DNA of 14,727 bases, taken from NCBI GenBank assembly GCA_041570195.1, contig JBFFWQ010000136.1, positions 1-14,727 of the forward strand. Reading direction: 5' to 3'. The notes beneath the pieces are model-generated. The model was not told the origin of the DNA, searched no databases, and saw only the letters and a program-made list of their open reading frames with translations. The position numbers were made by a program, and so were the translations under genes. The first letter of the stretch is position 1. Every line of letters begins with the position of its first letter. The stretch comes from UBA11865 sp041570195. GTDB taxonomy: Bacteria; Chloroflexota; Anaerolineae; Promineifilales; Promineifilaceae. Of this stretch, positions 7,250 to 14,154 are shown piece by piece.

Positions 7250-8287
7250 TTACGCTGTCACTCTTGACCGTTGCTGCAAGCGCACTTCTCGAAAACCGAT
7301 CAGCTTCTTTTGATTCTTATCCCATAAACTTAGGAACGTTGTCTCTAAGCTAGTACGCAACGTCATGGTCAGGATATTTTGGAAGATGGGATTCTCATCG
7401 TGGCACTTTTCGAGCAAGTAGTTGGGAATTCGTGGGCTAAGGTGATGAATGTGGTGGAAGCCAATATTGCCTGTAAACCACTGTAGCACCTTGGGTAATT
7501 TATAGTAGGAACTGCCTCGTAAGGCGGCGTGAGTGTAATCCCACTCTTCTTGGTGCTCCCAATAGGTATCCTCGAATTGATGTTGCACAAAGAATAACCA
7601 CATGCCAAAACTGGCTGAAATCCACAAGACCGGAATGTGGACGAGCAAGAAAGCTTGCCAGCCGACAAGAGCAATGAGTATCACCCACATCACGGCGATG
7701 GCGATATTTGTCCAAAGAATACCTCTGCGTTCCTTTTTGTTCGCAACCGAGCTTGGCAAACGATTGCCGATGAAGAAGACGGCAAAAGGAACGAGGACAA
7801 ACAAGGTAACGGGAAAGCGGAAGACGCGATATTTGAGACGGTTCCAGGTATCTTTTTCAAGGTACTCGTCGACCGTCCAGGTTGGCACGTCGCCAATGAA
7901 ACGTTCATCTAGATTGCTGGAGTTTGCGTGGTGAATAGCATGCCGCTTGCGCCAGTGAAGGTAAGGCGTCATGGTGAGAACGCCCAAAACAGCGCCCACA
8001 CGGTCATTGTATTTCCGTGATTTGAAAAAAGAGCCGTGCCCACAGTCGTGTTGGATAATGAACAATCGAATCAGAAAACCGGCCGTTGGAAGGGCCAAGA
8101 TCAGCGTGATCCACCAAAAACCCGCAGCCAGACTCCAGTACATGGCAGCCCAACCTAAAATGAGAAGCGCGAAAGTGCTGCCGAGTTGCCAAAGGCTTCT
8201 TTTTATATCTGGTTGCCGATAGGGTGCGACGAGATCAACCCAGTCCGGCCTACGTGCGTTAGTACGATTACGCGTCCTCGAATTCAA
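7250..8287 (-). CDS. Membrane fatty acid desaturase (acyl-lipid type)
   Basis: A 345-residue integral membrane di-iron desaturase. The three histidine boxes are HDCGHG (80-85), HAIHH (116-120) and HHIHH (278-282), with a further VQHQFE at 234-239. Hydrophobic segments lie at about 37-75, 95-110, 156-174 and 191-232. The spacing and the HHIHH box match bacterial acyl-lipid (Delta-12/omega-6-like) FA_desaturase members (PF00487), which introduce double bonds into membrane acyl chains with O2 and an electron donor; regiospecificity cannot be read from sequence. The start is TTG at 8287-8285, supported by AAGGAG 7 bases upstream. Base composition is markedly AT-richer than the flanking genes (42% and 45% GC in the 60-base blocks starting at 7321 and 7441), which suggests acquisition by transfer. 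Confidence 0.92.
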   Translation of the reverse strand: MNSRTRNRTNARRPDWVDLVAPYRQPDIKRSLWQLGSTFALLILGWAAMYWSLAAGFWWITLILALPTAGFLIRLFIIQHDCGHGSFFKSRKYNDRVGAVLGVLTMTPYLHWRKRHAIHHANSSNLDERFIGDVPTWTVDEYLEKDTWNRLKYRVFRFPVTLFVLVPFAVFFIGNRLPSSVANKKERRGILWTNIAIAVMWVILIALVGWQAFLLVHIPVLWISASFGMWLFFVQHQFEDTYWEHQEEWDYTHAALRGSSYYKLPKVLQWFTGNIGFHHIHHLSPRIPNYLLEKCHDENPIFQNILTMTLRTSLETTFLSLWDKNQKKLIGFREVRLQQRSRVTA

Positions 8288-8294
8288 TTTATTG

Positions 8295-8300
8295 CTCCTT
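8295..8300 (-). promoter_or_regulatory. Shine-Dalgarno deciding the TTG start of the desaturase
   Basis: AAGGAG on the minus strand, 7 bases before the TTG at 8287. No ATG or GTG is available in frame nearby, and the conserved protein needs this N-terminus, so TTG is the likely start. Confidence 0.75.
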
Positions 8301-8437
8301 TATGCTAATTTTGGGGTCTCAATGTTGATCTGTTGCCAGAGGTGCTCCCCACAATGATAAACCAAATTTGCTCATTCACCTAGAATATCGACGTCTATTT
8401 ATCGACCGTTTACCTGGCTCAAATAATATTTCGATAC

Positions 8438-8839
8438 CTACTGGATAAAAACGGCCGGCGAGACATGAAAACGTCGGGCCAATTCTCGTATCTGGCGCAC
8501 GTTCAACTCCCTCTTGCCGCTGAGAATCTCAGATACAACGCCTTGTGAACCGACCTCCGGCAGATCAGCCTGCCGCACTCCATGCTCTTCCATGAGTTAG
8601 CGCAAAACCTCGACGCCCCTCGCCTGGGGCATGGGATAATGCTCTTCCTCATACGCGTGAATAAGCGTGCCCAGTGTGTCCAAGAACTCGTACATCGGGT
8701 GATCTTCATCAGCGCCGACGATATCGATCATCTCGTTCATCTGCTCGATGGCCCGATCGTAGTCCTCTTCATCTCGAATCGAAAGATATGGCCGAACCAC
8801 GGTCCAATATGGTTGGATTTCTCGAATAACCTTACTCAT
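8438..8839 (-). pseudogene. higA: higA-type antitoxin split by an in-frame stop codon
   Basis: The frame from ATG 8839 reads 80 residues (MSKVIREIQPYWTVVRPYLS...HYPMPQARGVEVLR), then TAA (8597-8599). It continues in the same frame as LMEEHGVRQADLPEVGSQGV, then SEILSGKRELNVRQIRELAR and RFHVSPAVFIQ, to TAG at 8440-8438. Together this is 133 residues, close to the 138 of E. coli HigA. The second half is the conserved HigA helix-turn-helix domain (LPEIGSKS..S.VLSGKR.L in E. coli). A single G-to-T change (GAA to TAA) would explain the lesion. An ATG two codons after the stop (8593-8591) could restart translation and yield the DNA-binding half alone. The start overlaps the restored higB stop as ATGA, as in intact higBA operons. 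It is either a real nonsense mutation or a sequence error. Confidence 0.85.
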
Positions 8840-9017
8840 TTCCATGCCCCCCAGCCTATTCCGGATGCGTAAGAACATGGCGGATGTAAACCTTGTTATG
8901 GTTAAAATGAATCGAGGCGATTAACCTGTATTTTTGGCCGTCAATGTCAACAACGATGGGTTCCCCCACTTTATCACTTTCTGGCGAAGGCGCCGCCTTA
9001 AACAGTGTCGTTTTCAC
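8836..9017 (-). pseudogene. higB: higB-type toxin remnant, N-terminally truncated and frameshifted
   Basis: The open part runs from GTG 9017 to TAG 8858-8856 (53 residues): VKTTLFKAAPSPESDKVGEP, then IVVDIDGQKYRLIASIHFNH and NKVYIRHVLTHPE. It matches the C-terminal half of HigB toxins (in E. coli: LKAVFPS...FNVGGNELRVVA...CYIREVMTHKEYD), which are ribosome-dependent mRNA endonucleases of the RelE superfamily. HigB is normally about 95-104 residues, so the first 45 or so are missing. Adding one base in the Tyr codon after HPE gives YGWGAWK and then a TGA that overlaps the higA ATG, the normal operon join, so one base was probably lost. No matching N-terminal piece is seen between 9018 and 9120, where the promoter region of the next gene begins. 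Almost certainly not a working toxin. Confidence 0.8.
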
Positions 9018-9120
9018 CCTTTTTGAGCTATACTGTTTTGTCTAGGCGAAATCTAAGCGGCACAGCATTCCCCAAGACTGAACCGCGCCTGGCGTAACAC
9101 AGAACAACGGAGACCTCACA

Positions 9121-12100
9121 ATGGATTGTCCCAACTGCGGCACGCAGAATCCGGATGGCGCCAAATTCTGTTTTAATTGTGGCACTGCCCTGGCGTTAGC
9201 TTGCAGTAATTGCGGCACTGAGCTGCCGGCCGGAGCCAAGTTCTGTTTCAGCTGCGGCACCCCCACCGCAGGTGGGCCAGCCACCACTGTAGCAGAGCCA
9301 ACTCCGCCAGCCGAACCGGTCATCCCCGAGCCCCAACCTGCCCCAACCAAACCGGCCGACGACATGCTGCAGCGCTACATCCCCCGGGGACTCATGGCCA
9401 AGCTCGAGGCGGCCCGTGACAGCGGCCTGATGGAAGGCGAGCGCAAGATCGTCACCATCCTCTTTTGCGACGTCCAGGGCTCCACTTCGGCCGCCGCCAG
9501 CCTCGACCCCGAAGAGTGGAGCGAGATCATCAACGGCGCTTTTGAGCACATGATCGAGCCCATCTACCGCTACGAAGGCACCGTCGCCCGCCTGATGGGC
9601 GACGGCCTGCTGGCCTTCTTTGGCGCGCCCATCGCCCACGAAGACGATCCCCAGCGAGCGGTGCTGGCCGGCCTGGATATCCTAGAAGCCATCGGCGGCT
9701 ATCGCCAGCAGATCCGGCGCCGTTGGGGCTTGGACTTCGACGTGCGCATAGGCATCAACACCGGGCTGGTCGTCGTCGGCGCTGTCGGCTCCGATCTACG
9801 CATGGAATACACGGCCCTGGGCGATGCCATCAACCTGGCCGCTCGCATGGAGCAAACAGCCACGCCGGGCTCCGTGCAAATCGCCGAGCCTACCTACAAA
9901 TTGGTCGCCCCGTTGTTCGATTTTGAAACCCTGGAAGAACTGCGGATCAAAGGCAAGGAAGAACCGATCCAGGCCTACCGCGTTCTGGGCGCCAAGGCTG
10001 AACCGGGCCCTCTGCGAGGCATCGAAAACCTGGAAGCGCCGCTGATCGGCCGCCAGGATCAGCTGGCCCGTCTACTGGCGGCGACCGAAGAACTAAGCCA
10101 GGGCGTGGGCCAGATCATCTCCATCATGGGCGAAGCCGGCCTGGGTAAGTCGCGCCTGACGGCCGAACTACGCCAGTCGTTGAATGCTAGTCCAACCTCG
10201 GAAGTGGACTGGGCCGAAGGGCGATCCCAGTCCTATGAGACCAATACGCCCTACGCCCCCTTCGTCGATTTATTCAACGAATACTTCGACCTGGAACCGG
10301 GCGCGGCCGACGCGATCCAGGTCGCGCAAATCCGGGAACGGATAGAGTACCTGATGCCCGGCCAAGGAGAGGCTATGGCCGCCTTCTTCGCCACCATGCT
10401 CGACCTGCACTTGGAAACGGGTGACGCCGAGCGGGTCAAATACCTCGATCCGCCCCAATTGCGGGGCATGATTTTCGCCAGCGTCAGGGCGGTGATCGAG
10501 AACCATGTCGCCAGCCGGCCGCTGGTCCTGTTCCTGGACGATCTACACTGGGCCGATCCGACCTCCCTGGAATTACTGACCTCTCTGCTGCCCCTGGTCA
10601 ATAGCAGGCCGCTGATGATCATCGCCGCCTTCCGGCCGCGCCGCCAGGAACCTTCCTGGGTCTACCACGAGGCGACCGAGCGCGACCATCATTTCCACTA
10701 CCAGGCCATCTCCCTCAGCCCGCTAGACCAGGACCAATCGCGCCAACTTGTGGCCGGCCTGCTGGAAGTCGAAGATCTGCCCGAGCAGGTGCGCCAAACT
10801 ATCCTGGATAAATCGGAGGGCAACCCCTTCTTCGTCGAAGAGATCATTCGCTCGTTGCTGGATGCCGAACTGGTCATCCGCGAGGACGGCCATTGGCGAG
10901 CGACCCAGGAAATCCGCGACGTAGCCATTCCCGACACCCTGGTGGGCGTCATCAATGCTCGCCTGGATCGACTGGACGAAGAGTGTCGCCAAATCACCCA
11001 GGCCGCGGCCGTCTTGGGCCGCGACTTCTCCTTCCAGGTGCTGAACGACGTGACCGAACGATCGCCCGATGCCCTGGAACCGGCACTGGTCGATTTGCAA
11101 CGCCGGGAAATCGTTTGGGAAAAAAGTCGCTTTCCCCAACGCACCTACAGCTTCAAACACGCCCTGACCCAACAGGCGGCCTATGACTCGATTTTGCTCA
11201 GCAATCGCCGCGAGTTACACCGCCGGGCGGCCGAATCACTGGCGATCTTGGATCCGGAGCAAGTCGGCGAGCTCGGCCGCCATTGTTTGCAGTCCCGCCA
11301 GCCGGCCAAGGCGATGCGCTACCTGGTGGAAGCCGGCGACCGGGCGGCCCGGTCCTATGCAACGACTGAAGCGATTGACTATTACAACCAGGCTTTGGAG
11401 CTTGAGGCCGACGTCGACGATTTTTCCTTCGTCCGCAGAGCTTACGAGGGCCTGGGCAGCGTCTTGGCCTTCGCCAATCGTATTCCCGAGACGGTCGAAG
11501 CCTATCAGACCCTGCTGGCCCTGGCCGAGGATGAAGGCGACGTGGCAGCCCAAATCTCGGCCCTGAACAAGCTGGCGAGCACGGCCGCCTTGCGCATGGG
11601 CCAGTTCCAGGAAGCCGACCAATACCTGTCCCGGGCGGCCGCTTTGGCCGGCCGCCATGAAGAGCAATCGGGTGCGGCCGAGATGAATCTCATCCGCTGC
11701 CAGATGTGCACGGCCCAGGCCGACTTCGAAGGTGTCATCGATCACATGAGCGAGCTAACGGCCATTGGCCAGGAGTTGGGTTCCAAAGAGTACATGACCA
11801 TGGGCCTGGAGCACGTGGCCAGCAGCCTGATGTACCTGACCCGCTTCGAAGAGGCCCAGGAGGCGGCCGACGAGGCCCTCAGACTTTCGCGCGAGATCGG
11901 CGACCGGGAACATGAAGCCGGCCTGTTGGCGACCACGCTGCCCATGCTGGCCATTCGTAACGGCGATTTCGCGACGGCCAAGGAGAACCTAGCCGCAGGG
12001 ATCCGGATTGGGAATAAGATTGGGGCGCTTTTTCCGCAGGTATTCGGCAATTGGATCCAGGGTGAGTTAGCCAGCTGGCAAGGTGATTACGAACATTCGA

Positions 12101-12822
12101 TGTCCTGCAACCAGCAAGCCCTAGATATGGCTTTACCGCTGGAGCAGTTCATGCCCTTCATGGTCGTGCCACCTCTGGGCTCGCTAGGCACGGCCTACCT
12201 GAATATCAGCGACCAGTTTCGCGATGAGGTCTCTAAGTTCCACCGCCACGCCTTGCGGCTGCTGGAGTCGCCGGCCGGCACAATGACCGGCGGCGCGGCC
12301 TGGGCCGACCTTGGTTTCTGCGCCCTGACCTTGGACGACCTGGAATTGGCCGGCGATGTGTTTCAGAAGGGCCTGAATCACCCTTCCTTGTTCATCTTGC
12401 TGGAACGAGCGCGGCTGTTGGCCGGTTCGGCGCTGCTGGCCCTGGCCCAGGACGACGTCGACGAAGCAGACCGGTTGGCGGCCGAGGCCCATGCCTTTGC
12501 CCAGGAAAAAGGGATGCGCCATCTCTTGCCCCTGACCCATATGACCCAGGGCAAGGTCTACGCGGCTCAAGGCGACATCGAAGCGGCCCTGGCGGCCTAT
12601 GAGCAGGCCGAAGCGGCAGCCCTGGCCCTGGAGATGCGCCCCTACGTCTGGCAGGCCTGCGTGGCTTCGGCCGACGTATTGGCCGCCGCCGGCCGGGAAG
12701 AGGAAGCGCAGGCCAAACGAATCGCCGCCCGGGGCCTGATCGAAGAGATCGGCGGGATGCTCAGCGATCCAACCTTGCGCCAGGCCTACCTGGAGAGTGC
12801 CCTGCCAAAAGCAGCTGGATAG
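9121..12822 (+). CDS. Zinc-ribbon / class III cyclase / STAND ATPase / TPR signalling protein
   Basis: A 1233-residue cytosolic multidomain protein. Two zinc ribbons open it (Cys 3, 6, 17, 20 and 28, 31, 42, 45). A Pro-rich linker leads to a class III nucleotide cyclase domain (about 107-290) with metal Asp D117 (LFCDVQGST) and D161 (MGDGLLAFFG) and the N238/R242 pair (GDAINLAAR). T231 occupies the adenine-selecting position and R157 the usual Lys, by motif alignment. Next is an AAA/STAND ATPase module with IGRQDQL (about 310), Walker A GEAGLGKS (337-344) and Walker B VLFLDDLHWAD (469-479). A helical region and TPR-like repeats fill about 700-1230. It probably couples ligand- or partner-sensing by the TPRs to nucleotide switching and cAMP-type signalling; effectors are unknown. 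GGAG 8 bases upstream supports the ATG. It is transcribed alone, divergent from the higBA remnant. Confidence 0.92.
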   Translation: MDCPNCGTQNPDGAKFCFNCGTALALACSNCGTELPAGAKFCFSCGTPTAGGPATTVAEPTPPAEPVIPEPQPAPTKPADDMLQRYIPRGLMAKLEAARDSGLMEGERKIVTILFCDVQGSTSAAASLDPEEWSEIINGAFEHMIEPIYRYEGTVARLMGDGLLAFFGAPIAHEDDPQRAVLAGLDILEAIGGYRQQIRRRWGLDFDVRIGINTGLVVVGAVGSDLRMEYTALGDAINLAARMEQTATPGSVQIAEPTYKLVAPLFDFETLEELRIKGKEEPIQAYRVLGAKAEPGPLRGIENLEAPLIGRQDQLARLLAATEELSQGVGQIISIMGEAGLGKSRLTAELRQSLNASPTSEVDWAEGRSQSYETNTPYAPFVDLFNEYFDLEPGAADAIQVAQIRERIEYLMPGQGEAMAAFFATMLDLHLETGDAERVKYLDPPQLRGMIFASVRAVIENHVASRPLVLFLDDLHWADPTSLELLTSLLPLVNSRPLMIIAAFRPRRQEPSWVYHEATERDHHFHYQAISLSPLDQDQSRQLVAGLLEVEDLPEQVRQTILDKSEGNPFFVEEIIRSLLDAELVIREDGHWRATQEIRDVAIPDTLVGVINARLDRLDEECRQITQAAAVLGRDFSFQVLNDVTERSPDALEPALVDLQRREIVWEKSRFPQRTYSFKHALTQQAAYDSILLSNRRELHRRAAESLAILDPEQVGELGRHCLQSRQPAKAMRYLVEAGDRAARSYATTEAIDYYNQALELEADVDDFSFVRRAYEGLGSVLAFANRIPETVEAYQTLLALAEDEGDVAAQISALNKLASTAALRMGQFQEADQYLSRAAALAGRHEEQSGAAEMNLIRCQMCTAQADFEGVIDHMSELTAIGQELGSKEYMTMGLEHVASSLMYLTRFEEAQEAADEALRLSREIGDREHEAGLLATTLPMLAIRNGDFATAKENLAAGIRIGNKIGALFPQVFGNWIQGELASWQGDYEHSMSCNQQALDMALPLEQFMPFMVVPPLGSLGTAYLNISDQFRDEVSKFHRHALRLLESPAGTMTGGAAWADLGFCALTLDDLELAGDVFQKGLNHPSLFILLERARLLAGSALLALAQDDVDEADRLAAEAHAFAQEKGMRHLLPLTHMTQGKVYAAQGDIEAALAAYEQAEAAALALEMRPYVWQACVASADVLAAAGREEEAQAKRIAARGLIEEIGGMLSDPTLRQAYLESALPKAAG

Positions 12823-12865
12823 AGATCACCGGAGGATGAACCGACGGTGAGATATCCGCGAAAAT

Positions 12866-12900
12866 TGTCATTTCGAGCGAAGGGTTCGTAGCGAGAAATC
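12866..12900. repeat. REP-like imperfect inverted repeat (TGTCATTTCGAGCGAA type)
   Basis: TGTCATTTCGAGCGAAGGG followed by TTCGTAGCGAGAAATC. The inner CGAA-GGG-TTCG is a perfect short stem and the outer ATTTC / GAAAT arms pair across mismatches. The wording matches the dispersed TGTCATTTCGAGCGAAGCGAGAAATC type of intergenic repeat that I know from several environmental bacterial phyla. Its copy number in this genome cannot be seen from one window. Confidence 0.55.
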
Positions 12901-12959
12901 CCTAACACCTCACTTGCCAAAAGAGTCTCCTTGTCGAGAAGCGGCGTTCGGTGGATATA

Positions 12960-12978
12960 CTACTGTCATTAACAGTAG
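12960..12978. repeat. Perfect hairpin 1 (7-base stem, 5-base loop)
   Basis: CTACTGT-CATTA-ACAGTAG. The stem ends at 12978 and the next hairpin begins at 12979, so they are exactly back to back. No T tract follows, so it is not a standard intrinsic terminator. Confidence 0.55.
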
Positions 12979-12997
12979 AGTCTTCGTCCCGAAGACT
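12979..12997. repeat. Perfect hairpin 2 (8-base stem, TCC loop)
   Basis: AGTCTTCG-TCC-CGAAGACT. Its right arm (12990-12997) is also the left arm of hairpin 3, so hairpins 2 and 3 cannot form at the same time in one RNA. Confidence 0.6.
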
Positions 12998-13014
12998 TCG
13001 GCACGAAGTTTTCG
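12990..13014. repeat. Hairpin 3, 11-pair stem alternative to hairpin 2
   Basis: The left arm CGAAGACTTCG (12990-13000), loop GCA, and right arm CGAAGTTTTCG (13004-13014) pair over 11 positions with one G-T wobble. With hairpin 2 it contains a 14-base tandem unit (CTTCGTCCCGAAGA then CTTCGGCACGAAGT, 12982-13009). The 3' arm contains TTTT. Confidence 0.55.
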
Positions 13015-13092
13015 GAACCACCCGTCCTGAGCTCGTCGAAAACAAGCTCCCCCTTTGCCTCTGTTTTTGCTAATAGCGCATAAGGAGCTTAA

Positions 13093-13108
13093 AACCGGTC
13101 TTCCGGTT
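13093..13108 (-). terminator. Candidate intrinsic terminator for the metallopeptidase gene
   Basis: Read on the minus strand: AACCGG-AAGA-CCGGTT followed by TTAAG. This is a perfect 6-base GC-rich stem with a 4-base loop and a short run of four T overlapping the end of the stem. It lies about 140 bases after the metallopeptidase stop. The stem and T run are short, so efficiency is doubtful. Confidence 0.4.
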
Positions 13109-13245
13109 AGCTCATCCCAGCTTTCCGCAGTTCCTTCAGACAATGAGCCATAGAGCCCTGGTCGACCAAGAGGTGCGTCGTGCTCACGAACTCGGTCGAG
13201 AAATCCGTCCGGCGAGGTAGCATAGGTTTACCTGGATAGGCTGTA

Positions 13246-14031
13246 TCACTGGGCTGCGGTCCAGGAATCAGTGGCCTGGACGTCTGTCTGCACTTCCTGT
13301 AGACCACTATTGTCACCATCGTTCGCGTCGCCGATGCCATAGTTCACAAACATCTCCCGGGCGCTGGCCTGGCCCGACGCGGCCACGGCGAAGTGAGCAT
13401 AAGCATCTGGATGATAGAGCGTGTCGCTGGCCACCAGCTCCCGGAGGACCGGTCCAATAACGGGCAGTTGGCTGGCCCATGATCCCTGTGGCGTCAATTC
13501 AGCATAGAGTTTGGAGGTCGGCCGGTAGTAGGGCCGGTCGGTCACTCGCAGGGCGATGTGGGCGAATTCATGGATGAGGGTGCGCGCCCGCCGTGTATCA
13601 TTCGTTTCGGTCAGGAAGTAGGGGCAGACATGCAGGCTGATGATGTCCGTGTAGTAAAGCCGCATCCCTTCGCAGCGCTCGTCCTCTGCTTCATACTTCA
13701 CTTCGATTTCGTTTTCCAGAGACTGTCGAATCTTCTGATAATTGCTCGCCACGGTCTCCAGAAACTGCTCATTAATCTCGCCCGTGTCGGCCGGATCATA
13801 AATCGTCAGAAACGCTTCTTGCTCGACGTGACTCATCCCCAGCCAGCCATCGGACAAGACGGCCATGGTCTGGTCTACCATCTCGATGCTCAGTGGCGTG
13901 ATGGTCGAAACTTGCTGGATCACTTCCGCCTGTTCGTGCTGGCCAGATTCCCTGGCCAAGATAACGGGAACGAAAACCTTCAAGATGATTAGGGCTAAGA
14001 TTATTGCTGTGAAAAATGTGGCTTTTGACAT
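13246..14031 (-). CDS. Membrane-anchored M35-like (aspzincin) metallopeptidase
   Basis: A 261-residue protein with one N-terminal hydrophobic segment (about 6-26), read as signal anchor or signal peptide, then an extracytoplasmic domain. HEFAH (154-158) is an HExxH zinc site. VTDRPYY (163-169) follows and resembles the GTxDxxY motif of aspzincins, making D165 the likely third ligand and Y168 the catalytic Tyr. YHPDAYAHFA (206-215) resembles the NADSYxxFA block of lysine-specific/deuterolysin-like peptidases (M35, PF14521). C120 and C136 could form a disulfide. It would cleave proteins or peptides outside the membrane; the substrate is unknown. The ATG at 14031 has GAGG 7 bases upstream. The gene is transcribed away from the WD40 remnant and towards the repeat-rich spacer. 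The M35 assignment rests on motifs only. Confidence 0.7.
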   Translation of the reverse strand: MSKATFFTAIILALIILKVFVPVILARESGQHEQAEVIQQVSTITPLSIEMVDQTMAVLSDGWLGMSHVEQEAFLTIYDPADTGEINEQFLETVASNYQKIRQSLENEIEVKYEAEDERCEGMRLYYTDIISLHVCPYFLTETNDTRRARTLIHEFAHIALRVTDRPYYRPTSKLYAELTPQGSWASQLPVIGPVLRELVASDTLYHPDAYAHFAVAASGQASAREMFVNYGIGDANDGDNSGLQEVQTDVQATDSWTAAQ

Positions 14032-14154
14032 CTTCTCGCCTCGTCGTGTCGTGCCCGCGTCTTTCTGTTGCTGGCACAGTAAGCGACGGGCGAGAAGTCA
14101 ACGTCGGGAAAACGAGAGGAGATCGTGAAGAAGAGGTCTTTCTGAACGGCCGAC

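Larger units (their letters stand above)
12823..13245. other. Repeat-rich intergenic region between cyclase and metallopeptidase genes
   Basis: About 420 bases at the convergent 3' ends of two genes with no convincing gene. It holds a weak hairpin after the cyclase stop (TCACCG 12826-12831 / CGGTGA 12845-12850, no T tract), a REP-like element (12866-12900), three compact hairpins (12960-13014), the phrase GTCCTGAGCTCGTCGAA (about 13024-13040), which resembles a widespread intergenic repeat core, and a hairpin at 13093-13108. A 38-codon minus-strand frame (13223-13107) ends exactly at the last hairpin, and its coding status is doubtful. Confidence 0.6.

Noticed and set aside
8288..8437. Specific sigma-70 promoter for the desaturase
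   Set aside because: The AT-rich spacer has TATCAT-like words but no acceptable -35 at the right distance, so no promoter was called.
8839..8878. Longer HigA start at 8878 (MFLRIRNRLGGMEM...)
   Set aside because: Those codons are the higB 3' end read in another frame; the ATG at 8839 gives the normal ATGA overlap and matches the family's N-terminus.
9042..9639. Long minus-strand frames opposite the cyclase gene
   Set aside because: They are antisense shadows of a GC-rich gene with strong domain evidence on the plus strand.
12826..12850. TCACCG/CGGTGA hairpin as a terminator of the cyclase gene
   Set aside because: The stem is only 6 bases with a 13-base loop and no T tract, so it is not convincing as an intrinsic terminator.
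12910..13143. Minus-strand 77-codon open frame in the spacer
   Set aside because: It runs through the hairpins and repeats, and the translation looks like random sequence with no family pattern.
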